Assembly (NCBI GenBank): GCA_031255115.1
Contig: JAIRTD010000198.1
Span: forward strand, 1-15,069
Direction: 5' to 3'
Length of the DNA stretch: 15,069 nucleotides
From: Spirochaetaceae bacterium
GTDB lineage: Bacteria; Spirochaetota; Spirochaetia; Treponematales; Breznakiellaceae
The translations under genes and the position numbers were made by a program. Below the pieces are notes generated by a model. The model was not told the DNA's origin. It did not search any database and saw only the letters and a list, made by a program, of their open reading frames with translations. Positions 6,433-13,242 of this stretch are shown one piece after another. Position 1 is the stretch's first letter. Every line of letters starts with the position of its first letter.

Positions 6433-8112
6433 ATGCAGCATAGAGTCATACATACACGGTCCGCACGGAAAGGCGTGGGCCTTTCGCTGGCGATTCTGCT
6501 GATCTTCGCGTCCTGCGCGACGGACAGAAAAAGCGCTCCGCCGGAAGCGCCCCAGCTTCCCGAAGAAGCGCCGGTCCGGCCGGAGATTCGGGACCGTACC
6601 GAACTGAGCGTGGTATTTTCCAGCGGCGAGCTGGAGCTTGATTTTCGTAAATCCTATCTGGCAAACGAAGCCCAGCTTTTTACCGCCCTTTACGAGGGCC
6701 TTTTTTCCTACCACCCCTTTACCATGGAACCGGTTCCCGCCCTGGCCTCGGAGTGGAGGCTTTCGGATGACAAAAAAACCTGGACCTTTACCATACGGGA
6801 AAACGCCCGTTACTGGAACGGCGAGCCCGTACTGGCCGGGCATTTTCGCAGCGCCTGGCTTTCCCTCCTGGAGCCGAACCGGGATTCGCCCTACTCTTCC
6901 CTCTTTGACCTGATACAGGGCGCGCGGGATTACCGTCTGGGCATACAGGGCGACCCCGACACGGTCGGCATAACAACGCTTGACAGCCGCACCCTGGTCG
7001 TAACCCTTAACGCGCCGGCTTCGTTTTTTCCCAGCATGCTCTGCCATCACTCATTCAGCCCCATACACCCTTCCATGCTTGCCGAGGAGGACTGGTCGGA
7101 CAAGCCGCCTGTTTCAAACGGCCCCTTCTATATCATCGAACAAGACGCCGAGCGCATGCTTCTTGCCAGAAACGAACTGTACTGGGATTCGGCGCGGGTA
7201 AGCCTCAAGCGCCTTGTTATACGCTTTTCCGATACCCCCGAAGAAGCCTCGGCTTTCTGGAACTCAGGCGAGGCCCGCTGGATAAGCGGCGATGTTGACC
7301 TTGAGGCCCTGCGGGACAGAAGCGGCCTCATGGTAAACGCCATGTTTGCCACGCATTATTACTTTATACGTTCAGCCAGGGAACCCTGGACCGACCACCG
7401 TATCAGAAAGGCCCTTTCCATATCCCTGCCCTGGGCGGAAATCAGGGAAGGCCACTACCTTCCCGCAAAAACCCTCATCTATCCCATACCCGGATACCCC
7501 AAAATCACCGGTATCGAAGAAAGAGACCTCATCGAGGCAAAAAGACTGCTGGAAGAAGCCGGGTATCCGGACGGAGAAGGCCTCCCCGAACTGGTGATGC
7601 GCCTTACCCCTTCGGAAGAAGCCGGACGCATAGGCGGCCTCATGGCTTCAACCTGGATGGAAGAACTGGGCCTTAAAGTCAGAATAGAAGTCGTACCCTT
7701 TGAACGCTACTTTCAGGCCCTCAAACGCGGCGACTACGATGTAGGTTCGTCGACCTGGATAGGCGATTTTGCCGACCCCTATACCTTTCTCCAGATGTGG
7801 CGCAGGGATTCCAACCTCAACGACGCCAAATACAACGATGACGATTACGAAGGCCTCATCGAAGAATCAATGGCCGCCGAGGGAGAAGAACGCTGGAAAC
7901 TCCTGGCCGAAGCCGAGGAACTCCTCCTTGAGCGGGGCTCCGTGCTTCCCATCTCCTTCAGCCCCGCGCTGAATATCATTGACACGGACGAGATTGACGG
8001 CTGGTTCCCCAACGCCCTTAACATACACCCTTTTAAGTACCTTTCGTTTAAGGCCTTTAAGCCCCTGCCCGGCGTGGTACAGGCCCGGCAAAGCGCTAAT
8101 GCCTTATTGTGA
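6433..8112 (+). CDS. OppA-like ABC transporter substrate-binding lipoprotein
   Basis: A 559-residue family 5 solute-binding protein, the periplasmic receptor of an oligopeptide ABC importer. ATG 6433 is preceded by GGGGGAG (6422-6428). The signal peptide GVGLSLAILLIFASC gives lipidation at Cys28. The family's features follow in order: EAQLFTALYEGLFSYHP, PALASEWRLSDDKKTWTFTI, a YWNGEPV motif, VSNGPFYI, the DHRIRKALSISL lobe, EAKRLLEEAGYPDGEG, and near the C-terminus GDYDVGSSTWIGDFADPYTF. Length is normal for OppA. No permease or ATPase genes are adjacent, so it may feed a transporter encoded elsewhere (common for OppA paralogues) or act as an orphan receptor. It lies 22 bp after the helical protein gene. 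The ligand cannot be told from sequence; a peptide is the default. Confidence 0.93.
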   Translation: MQHRVIHTRSARKGVGLSLAILLIFASCATDRKSAPPEAPQLPEEAPVRPEIRDRTELSVVFSSGELELDFRKSYLANEAQLFTALYEGLFSYHPFTMEPVPALASEWRLSDDKKTWTFTIRENARYWNGEPVLAGHFRSAWLSLLEPNRDSPYSSLFDLIQGARDYRLGIQGDPDTVGITTLDSRTLVVTLNAPASFFPSMLCHHSFSPIHPSMLAEEDWSDKPPVSNGPFYIIEQDAERMLLARNELYWDSARVSLKRLVIRFSDTPEEASAFWNSGEARWISGDVDLEALRDRSGLMVNAMFATHYYFIRSAREPWTDHRIRKALSISLPWAEIREGHYLPAKTLIYPIPGYPKITGIEERDLIEAKRLLEEAGYPDGEGLPELVMRLTPSEEAGRIGGLMASTWMEELGLKVRIEVVPFERYFQALKRGDYDVGSSTWIGDFADPYTFLQMWRRDSNLNDAKYNDDDYEGLIEESMAAEGEERWKLLAEAEELLLERGSVLPISFSPALNIIDTDEIDGWFPNALNIHPFKYLSFKAFKPLPGVVQARQSANALL

Positions 8113-8135
8113 ATACCTGCTGTTTATGCTATAGT
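8107..8135 (+). promoter_or_regulatory. Sigma-70 promoter of the carD-ispD-ispF-nth operon
   Basis: TTGTGA (8107-8112), a 17-bp spacer and TATAGT (8130-8135). The -35 overlaps the TGA stop of the OppA-like gene. The ATG of the CarD gene lies 8 nt past the -10, with no Shine-Dalgarno between, so the transcript would begin at or next to the start codon. Confidence 0.65.
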
Positions 8136-8143
8136 AAACGATA

Positions 8144-8641
8144 ATGAGCAAAGCAAAGACCTTTCATGTGAACCAAAAGATCGTATACCCCAGTCAGGGG
8201 GTTGGGGTTGTTACAGCCGTACAGGATAAGCTCTTCAAAAGTCAGAAAATCCCCTATTACATGATCTATCTTGAAGTTTCCGACATGACCATCATGGTTC
8301 CGGTCGGCAAAGCGGAAGAACTGGGCATACGGCCCATAGTCCACAAGGACGAAGCCCTCAAAGCCCTGGACCTTATCAGCGAAGAGTACGAACCCATTCC
8401 TTCGGACTGGAAACTCCGGTATCAGATGAACCTTGACCTCCTTAAAAAGGGAAGCGTCATGGACATAGCCACCATAGTCCGTTCTCTCTACCACCGGAGC
8501 AAGGTTAAAGAACTGCCCATACTGGAACGCAAACTCTATGATTCGGCCCTCAAGCTCCTTGAAGATGAAGTTTCGTTTTCCCTCAAAAAGCCCAAGGAAG
8601 AAGTTGAAGCCCTGATCTTTGCCCGTCTGGAATCCAAATAG
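8144..8641 (+). CDS. CarD/CdnL-type RNA polymerase-binding regulator
   Basis: A 165-residue protein. The N-terminal CarD_CdnL_TRCF domain (about 5-65) begins FHVNQKIVYPSQGVGVV and continues YYMIYLEVSDMTIMVPVG, the Tudor-like fold that binds the RNA polymerase beta subunit (family knowledge). The C-terminal part (about 70-165) is helical and contains LIFARL near the end, matching the DNA-contacting domain of CdnL proteins that stabilises open complexes at promoters. Length is typical. It is the first gene of a tight operon: ispD starts 3 nt after its stop. It probably acts globally, not on the operon alone. The start is supported by the promoter and by the domain beginning at residue 7; there is no ribosome binding site. 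Confidence 0.92.
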   Translation: MSKAKTFHVNQKIVYPSQGVGVVTAVQDKLFKSQKIPYYMIYLEVSDMTIMVPVGKAEELGIRPIVHKDEALKALDLISEEYEPIPSDWKLRYQMNLDLLKKGSVMDIATIVRSLYHRSKVKELPILERKLYDSALKLLEDEVSFSLKKPKEEVEALIFARLESK

Positions 8642-8644
8642 GCC

Positions 8645-9358
8645 ATGATAGCCGCGCTTATCTGTGCAGCAGGCTCGTCAACGCGCATGGGAGGCCTTAA
8701 AAAGGAGTACCAGATACTTCCCGGGGCCTTTGACGGCGAAAAAAAGCCCCTTACCGTACTTGGCGCGGCGGTTTCCGCCTTTGCCGCCATTCCCGAAATA
8801 GGCAGTATCGTTATCGCCATAGCCCCCAACAGTCCCGAAGAAGAAGCCCGCCGGGCACTGCCTTCCGCCCTGTTCCTTGCGGACGCCCTGCCGCCTGTTC
8901 ATTTTGTACAAGGCGGCCCCACCCGCCGCGCTTCGGTACATTTGGCCCTTGAGTTTCTAAAAGCCCACAGCCCCTCCCAGGTGCTTATCCATGACGGCGC
9001 GCGGCCCTGGATAAGCGGCAGGCTCATAAGGCAGGTCATTGACGCCGTACGCAGCCACGGCGCGGCGCTGCCCCTGCTCCCCCTTTCCGAAACGCCCAAA
9101 GAAATAGACGGCTCAGGCTTTGTGGTCCGCCATTTACGGCGGGCGGCAATAGCCTGTGCCCAGACGCCCCAGGGTTTTCGTTTTCCCGACATACTGGCCG
9201 CCCACGAAAAGGCCGCCGAAAAAGAAAAGGCCGGTTTTGAATACACCGACGACGCGGAAGTCTGGGGGGAATTCGCCGGAAAACTGGCCAGCGTTCCTGG
9301 AGAAAGGGCCAATAAAAAGATTACCTTTCCCGAAGATCTGGAAGGAGCAGTAGAATGA
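8645..9358 (+). CDS. ispD: 2-C-methyl-D-erythritol 4-phosphate cytidylyltransferase
   Basis: A 237-residue cytosolic enzyme of the MEP isoprenoid pathway, joining MEP to CTP to give CDP-ME. The nucleotide-binding start reads AALICAAGSSTRMGGLKKEY (3-22), with the conserved Arg14 and Lys20 although the usual Pro-Lys-Gln is Lys-Lys-Glu. HDGARP (116-121), TPQGF (174-178), TDDAE (201-205) and NKKITFPEDL (223-232) are all family signatures. About eight to ten extra residues (ILPGAFDGEKK) sit between the first motif and PLTVL. It has no ribosome binding site and starts 3 nt after the carD stop, so translation is probably coupled. The stop overlaps the ispF start as ATGA. T. pallidum, as I recall, has the two enzymes fused; here they are separate. 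Confidence 0.94.
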   Translation: MIAALICAAGSSTRMGGLKKEYQILPGAFDGEKKPLTVLGAAVSAFAAIPEIGSIVIAIAPNSPEEEARRALPSALFLADALPPVHFVQGGPTRRASVHLALEFLKAHSPSQVLIHDGARPWISGRLIRQVIDAVRSHGAALPLLPLSETPKEIDGSGFVVRHLRRAAIACAQTPQGFRFPDILAAHEKAAEKEKAGFEYTDDAEVWGEFAGKLASVPGERANKKITFPEDLEGAVE

Positions 9359-9864
9359 TCCGTGTTGGAATGGGCAGAGACCTCCACCGCCTGGTCGAAG
9401 GCAGACGCTTTTTGCTTGGCGGAGTCGAGCTTCCCTTTGAAAAAGGCGAACTGGGCCATTCAGACGGCGATGTCCTCGCCCACGCGGTAAGCGACGCTCT
9501 GCTTGGAGCAGCGGCCCTGGCCGACATAGGCGAACTTTTTCCTCCCTCCGCCCCGGAATGGAAGGACGCGGATTCCCTTACGCTCCTCAAAAGGGCCTAT
9601 CAAAAAGTACTCGAAGCGGGCTGGCGTCTGGTAAACCTTGACTGTGTGGTCAGCGCCGAAAAGCCCAGGCTGCTCCCCTACCGGGAAGCCATACGTTCAT
9701 CCCTTGCATCGGCCCTCGGCGTTGGGCCCGAGGCAATATTTGTTAAGGGAAAAACCAACGAAGGCCTCGGCCCCCTTGGAACAGGCGAAGCCGTAGAAGC
9801 CCTGGCCGTATGCCTCCTCGAAAAAATCCCCGCATCCAATACGGACGCCGCCGGAGGAACATGA
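9355..9864 (+). CDS. ispF: 2-C-methyl-D-erythritol 2,4-cyclodiphosphate synthase
   Basis: A 169-residue cytosolic MEP-pathway enzyme that cyclises CDP-ME 2-phosphate to MEcPP with loss of CMP; the family acts as a homotrimer. The zinc ligands are visible: Asp9 and His11 in GRDLHRL and His43 in LAHAVSDALLG. HSDGD (35-39), DIGELFPP (57-64) and KGKTNEGLGPLGTGEAVEA (131-149) complete the family pattern; the last motif usually has Thr-Thr/Thr-Glu, here Thr-Asn-Glu. AAGGAG lies about 9 nt before the ATG, inside ispD, and ATGA joins the two genes. The end overlaps the nth start in the same way, so the three genes should be translated in step. Confidence 0.95.
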   Translation: MIRVGMGRDLHRLVEGRRFLLGGVELPFEKGELGHSDGDVLAHAVSDALLGAAALADIGELFPPSAPEWKDADSLTLLKRAYQKVLEAGWRLVNLDCVVSAEKPRLLPYREAIRSSLASALGVGPEAIFVKGKTNEGLGPLGTGEAVEALAVCLLEKIPASNTDAAGGT

Positions 9865-10580
9865 AAGCCCCGTCCCGCCAGGCCTCCACGCCGGTAGAAG
9901 CGCCGGCCTGGGAAACAATTTTTCGTTCCCTTAAAGCATGGCGAAAGGAACTGCAAAACGCCGAATCCAGCGCCGGACAAGATTACCCTTCGGTAAGCAC
10001 CGTAGCCGAAGTCTTTAATCAGGACCCCTGGGCGGTCCTTGCGTCGACCATCATAAGCCTCAGAACCAAGGACGAAGTTACCCTGATACGTTCCCGCGCG
10101 CTTCTCGAAAAAGCCCCCGGCCCCCGAGAACTCCTTGCCCTTGACGAAAAGACCATCGCCAGGCTCATCTATCCGGCGGGCTTTTACCGGACCAAGGCGG
10201 CAATCCTTAAAAAAATAGCCGGTATTCTGCTGGACAAGTGCGATGGCAAGATTCCCGCCGACATGGAAAAACTCCTTGCCCTGCCCGGCGTGGGGAGAAA
10301 AACAGCCAATCTGGTTCTCACCGAGGCCTTTAACAAGGAAGGGCTCTGCGTTGATGTCCATGTACACCGTATCAGCAACCGCAACGGCTGGATAAGCAGC
10401 GCCGGCCCCGAAGAAACAGAAATGCTCCTCCGGAAGCTGCTCCCCAAAAAATACTGGAAACCCATAAATCCCCTGTTGGTGCTTTACGGCCAAAAACTCT
10501 GCAGGCCAATAAGCCCCTACTGTTCCCGCTGCGTTATCCGGGGACAGTGCGCGAGAAAGGGCGTGGACAGATCGCGCTAA
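9861..10580 (+). CDS. nth: Endonuclease III (DNA glycosylase/AP lyase)
   Basis: A 239-residue base-excision repair enzyme that removes oxidised pyrimidines and cleaves abasic sites. The helix-hairpin-helix is LPGVGRKTA (141-149) with the catalytic Lys147; the catalytic Asp165 lies in CVDVHVHR (163-170). The [4Fe-4S] loop is C204-X6-C211-X2-C214-X5-C220. The usual Gln in the LSxQ segment is replaced (ISLRTKDEVT, 65-74), as in some other bacterial branches. The N-terminus is about 20-30 residues longer than E. coli Nth. ATG 9861 overlaps the ispF stop (ATGA) and follows GGAGGA at 9853-9858; an open frame continues upstream to 9810 but lacks support. It is the last gene of the carD operon and converges on rlmE 42 bp away with no clear terminator. 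Confidence 0.94.
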   Translation: MKAPSRQASTPVEAPAWETIFRSLKAWRKELQNAESSAGQDYPSVSTVAEVFNQDPWAVLASTIISLRTKDEVTLIRSRALLEKAPGPRELLALDEKTIARLIYPAGFYRTKAAILKKIAGILLDKCDGKIPADMEKLLALPGVGRKTANLVLTEAFNKEGLCVDVHVHRISNRNGWISSAGPEETEMLLRKLLPKKYWKPINPLLVLYGQKLCRPISPYCSRCVIRGQCARKGVDRSR

Positions 10581-10622
10581 CGCAAGCTGCCCGCCATCAA
10601 CGCTTCCCGGCGCGGTAAAATC

Positions 10623-11252
10623 TTAGTCCTTCTTCCCCAGGCCCAGATAGTAGGTTTCAAATGAATTGGAACGGCAGGCTTCGGGCTTATAACTTTTCGC
10701 GCCGGTAAAACGTTCTTTTATGCGTTTGAGAAACTCCCCGGTTCCCGCGCCCTGAAAGACCTTGACCACAAAGTTTCCCCCTGCCCTGAGTCCCGCTTCT
10801 CCATAGGAAAGGGCCGCTTCTGCCAGGGCCAGGGAACGGCTTGTGTCCACCGAGCGGTTTCCCGTGGTGGCCGGGGCGGCGTCGGAAATGACCGCGTCGT
10901 AGGGGCCTTTTTCAAGAAGGGCGGAGCGGACTGTTTCATCGTATATATCGCCCTGGACAAAAAAAACATTCGCGCCGGAAAAAAGCTGGCTGGCCTTGAG
11001 GGAAAGGGGTGAGAGGTCCGCGGCGGCAAGAAAAACGCCCTGACCGAATTTTTTTAGTATATAGAGGCTCCAACTGCCCGGAGCAGCGCCCAGATCGAGT
11101 ATCCGCAGCGGCCCCGCGCTGTTCCGCGCCCCGTTCCGGCCAAAAAGTTTGAATTTTCCGTCAATTTCCTGGAGCTTATACACTGAACGGGCTGGATAGC
11201 CTTCTTTTTGGGCCCTGATGGACCAGTGATCCGGTTTATTGTATGCAGTCAT
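10623..11252 (-). CDS. rlmE: 23S rRNA 2'-O-ribose methyltransferase RlmE (FtsJ/RrmJ)
   Basis: A 209-residue SAM-dependent enzyme that methylates the A-loop uridine (U2552 in E. coli numbering) on the 50S subunit. RSVYKLQEID (22-31) holds the first catalytic Lys26; LDLGAAPGSW (52-61) is the SAM-binding motif I; ADLSPL (78-83), SDAAP (123-127) with Asp124, and FVVKVFQG (161-168) with Lys164 give the rest of the K-D-K set. Asp124 and Lys164 match the E. coli numbers. The frame extends upstream to 11423, but that part would overlap the divergent synthase gene; ATG 11252 gives the standard length. A GGAGG lies about 16 nt upstream, rather far. It is divergent from the polyprenyl synthase gene, 49 bp between the starts. 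Confidence 0.94.
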   Translation of the reverse strand: MTAYNKPDHWSIRAQKEGYPARSVYKLQEIDGKFKLFGRNGARNSAGPLRILDLGAAPGSWSLYILKKFGQGVFLAAADLSPLSLKASQLFSGANVFFVQGDIYDETVRSALLEKGPYDAVISDAAPATTGNRSVDTSRSLALAEAALSYGEAGLRAGGNFVVKVFQGAGTGEFLKRIKERFTGAKSYKPEACRSNSFETYYLGLGKKD

Positions 11253-11288
11253 TGATTCTGAGGCCTTCCCTCCGGGCCCTTCCTTGAT

Positions 11289-11294
11289 TAGAAT
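11289..11294 (+). promoter_or_regulatory. -10 hexamer abutting the polyprenyl synthase start
   Basis: TAGAAT (5 of 6) lies 7 nt before ATG 11302. The -35 position holds only TTCCCT (11266-11271, 17-bp spacing). No Shine-Dalgarno sequence is present. Confidence 0.4.
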
Positions 11295-11301
11295 AAAGAA
11301 T

Positions 11302-12489
11302 ATGCTTTCAGAGTATACTGAACGGCTCAAAAAGATTGAAGCGGTTCTTGACACGGAACTTCCCCAAACACCTGACGCCGCCTGGGCCAAAGAAACCTTT
11401 TCCGGTCCGGCTTCCTCCATCAAGGAGGAACTGCTTGCTTCCCTTAGCGCCCCCGGCCGGGATCTGGTAAACCGGGGCGGAAAACGCTGGCGGCCGCTTT
11501 TGATGACGCTTATCTGCGAAGCCCTAGGCGGCGGGGACAGAGCCGTGCCCCTTTCTCCCCTGGTTGAATTTCCCCATAACGCCAGTCTTATTCACGATGA
11601 TATCGAAGATAATTCTGACCGGCGCAGGGGCAAGCCCGCGGTTCATCTTATTTACGGCGCTGATACGGCTATCAATTCAGGGAGCTTCCTGTATTTTCAC
11701 GGCCTCTGCTGCCTTTCCCGCTGGGATGTCCGGGCAGAGGATAAACTTGCCGCGTTTGAACTCTGGGGAATCTATATGCGCCGCCTGCACCTTGGCCAGG
11801 CAATGGATATAGCCTGGCACAGGGATTTTTCGTCCCTGCCCGGCCTGGAAGAATACGAAACCATGTGCCGCCTCAAGACCGGGGTGCTGGCCCGCATGGC
11901 CGCGGTCCTGGGCGTTCACGCCGCCGGGACAGCCCTCTGCGCAAACCGGAGCAACGGATTTTGCGGGACCAACGGCAGTGGAGCCAATGACAATGAGGCC
12001 AACGGCAACAAGGGCAGCGAAGGGGAGAACAACGAAGCGTATTTTTCGGCCCTTAAAGAGACCCTTGGCAGGGCCGCGGAAAATCTTGGCCTTGGCTTTC
12101 AGATTCTCGATGATGTAAAAAATCTTACCACAGGAAACCCCGGCAAAAAGCGGGGCGATGATATAGTCGAAGGTAAAAAGAGCCTTCCGGTACTGCTCTA
12201 CCTGCATAAAAACAGGGACAAACGGGATTTTGCCGGACGCTGTTTTAGCGCGGCGCGTAAAAAGGGAACCGGCGCGGCGGAAGTAGAAACCCTCATAGCC
12301 GCTCTGGAAGAAGCCGGGGCCATAGAAGAAGCGCGTACGCGCGGCCTTGCCCTCATTGCCCAGGCCGAAGAAGCCTTGAGGACCTGCTTTGCCGGGGACA
12401 AGCCCTTTCTGAAATCAAACGCCGCGCCTTCACAATCAACAGAAGAAGGCAGACGGCTTCTTTCGGGTTTTATTGAGCTGCTCCGTTAG
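11302..12489 (+). CDS. Polyprenyl diphosphate synthase, GGPP-synthase-like
   Basis: A 395-residue trans-type prenyltransferase adding isopentenyl diphosphate to allylic diphosphates. GGKRWRP (59-65) binds IPP; the first aspartate-rich motif is DDIEDNS (99-105); RRRGKP (107-112), IYG (117-119), INS (124-126) and GQAMDIAW (165-172) follow. The second aspartate motif is FQILDDVKN (266-274), ending in Asn where most bacterial enzymes have Asp. DDIEDNS, IYG, INS and DDxxN together recall eukaryotic-type GGPP synthases. A small residue (Ala) five before the first motif suggests a product of C20 or longer. Residues 214-245 are an Asn/Gly-rich insertion, so the protein is longer than the usual 300-350. 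ATG 11302 is chosen because a -10 precedes it and upstream codons add nothing. The BFN gene follows 9 bp later. Confidence 0.88.
   Translation: MLSEYTERLKKIEAVLDTELPQTPDAAWAKETFSGPASSIKEELLASLSAPGRDLVNRGGKRWRPLLMTLICEALGGGDRAVPLSPLVEFPHNASLIHDDIEDNSDRRRGKPAVHLIYGADTAINSGSFLYFHGLCCLSRWDVRAEDKLAAFELWGIYMRRLHLGQAMDIAWHRDFSSLPGLEEYETMCRLKTGVLARMAAVLGVHAAGTALCANRSNGFCGTNGSGANDNEANGNKGSEGENNEAYFSALKETLGRAAENLGLGFQILDDVKNLTTGNPGKKRGDDIVEGKKSLPVLLYLHKNRDKRDFAGRCFSAARKKGTGAAEVETLIAALEEAGAIEEARTRGLALIAQAEEALRTCFAGDKPFLKSNAAPSQSTEEGRRLLSGFIELLR
11941..12036 (+). other. Asn/Gly-rich low-complexity insertion in the synthase
   Basis: In-frame stretch of 32 codons (residues 214-245) rich in Asn, Gly, Ser and Glu, between two helices of an otherwise conserved fold. 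It contains loosely repeated NG/AN/NK units, such as SGANDNEANGNKG. Expected to be a surface loop. Confidence 0.75.
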
Positions 12490-12498
12490 GAGGAAGAT

Positions 12499-13125
12499 AT
12501 GGGACGCATGATGGAAGCGGAAATCTGGACTATCGCGGGGACCGACCAGGGCAACGCGGTACTGCTCCGCCCCCTGGGATCTGACACGGCTGTTCCCATA
12601 TTTATAGGCCAGTTGGAAGCTCAGTCCATACTGGCCGGTTATGGAACCGTTCCCCTGGCGCGGCCGCTGACCCATGATCTTATGCTCAGTCTGTTAAAAC
12701 AGCTAAAGGTACGCCTTCTTCGCATAGAAATTACCGCCCTGGTAAACAATACTTTTCATGCCCGGCTCCTGCTCCAGGAACACAGCCGCTCCGGCCCCCT
12801 TGGCCTTGACTGCCGGCCTTCCGACGCTCTGGCCCTTGCGGTGCGCTGCGCCTGCCCGGTCTTTATAGCCGAGGCGGTCATTGTCGAGGCAGGCATTCCG
12901 GTAGCGTTGATTCTCGAAAGCGCCGAGGAACCCGGAGAAGAACAGAAATTTATCCCCGTTGATTTCAGCCAGAATGAAAGTTCCGAATCCCTCAAGACCC
13001 TCAAGCGTATGCAGCTCAGGGCCGAACTTGAACGTCTTGTTCAGGAAGAAGAATACGAAAAGGCCGCGGAAATTCGGGATATGCTTGCGCTGCTGGATAA
13101 AAACGAAACCGATCAGAAAGACTAA
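12499..13125 (+). CDS. Bifunctional nuclease (BFN) domain protein with UVR motif
   Basis: A 208-residue protein. The BFN domain (DUF151 family, about 6-135) is clear from VPIFIGQLEAQSI (32-44), ARPLTHDLMLSLL (54-66), TFHARLLL (85-92), RPSDALALAVR (106-116) and VFIAEAVIVEAGIP (121-134). The C-terminal region (about 170-204) is a UVR motif, MQLRAELERLVQEEEYEKAA followed by EIRDML, the UvrB/UvrC interaction helix hairpin. Plant and bacterial BFN proteins are reported to have DNase/RNase activity or to bind nucleic acids; the physiological role is unclear. The UVR motif hints at contact with excision repair or with Clp partners. AGGAGGA overlaps the stop of the synthase gene, so the two form an operon with efficient reinitiation. 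Confidence 0.9.
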   Translation: MGRMMEAEIWTIAGTDQGNAVLLRPLGSDTAVPIFIGQLEAQSILAGYGTVPLARPLTHDLMLSLLKQLKVRLLRIEITALVNNTFHARLLLQEHSRSGPLGLDCRPSDALALAVRCACPVFIAEAVIVEAGIPVALILESAEEPGEEQKFIPVDFSQNESSESLKTLKRMQLRAELERLVQEEEYEKAAEIRDMLALLDKNETDQKD

Positions 13126-13147
13126 GGGCTTCCCCATCGAAGCCCTT
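13124..13147 (+). terminator. 9-bp hairpin at the end of the BFN gene
   Basis: AAGGGCTTC (13124-13132) and GAAGCCCTT (13139-13147) form a perfect stem with loop CCCATC, starting on the last bases of the TAA stop. No T-run follows on either strand, so it may slow or protect the 3' end and not terminate by itself. Confidence 0.4.
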
Positions 13148-13228
13148 GCGGGCCAGGAGGCTTTTGCCCGCCCCCAAAGTCCTTGCGGACCCGCGACTTC
13201 CGCCCCGGTGGACACGGCGGCTTCCGCC
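13142..13228. repeat. Cluster of mini-hairpins between convergent genes
   Basis: GCCC-TTGC-GGGC (13142-13153), GTCC-TTGC-GGAC (13179-13190) and GGCGG-CTT-CCGCC (13216-13228) lie in one 87-nt stretch; GCGGGC/GCCCGC (13148-13153 with 13166-13171) is a further alternative pairing. Read on the minus strand, the first two carry GCAA tetraloops (GNRA type). The interval separates the convergent BFN and M23 peptidase genes and holds no credible gene. Confidence 0.5.
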
Positions 13229-13242
13229 CGTTCAACAGGGCG

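Noticed and set aside
9678..10493. 271-codon open frame on minus, opposite ispF/nth
   Set aside because: It covers parts of two unmistakable plus-strand genes; composition is low-quality (Gly/Phe/Arg-rich) with no domain.
11253..11423. Longer N-terminus for rlmE
   Set aside because: It would overlap the coding start of the divergent synthase. RlmE from ATG 11252 already has the standard 209-residue length.
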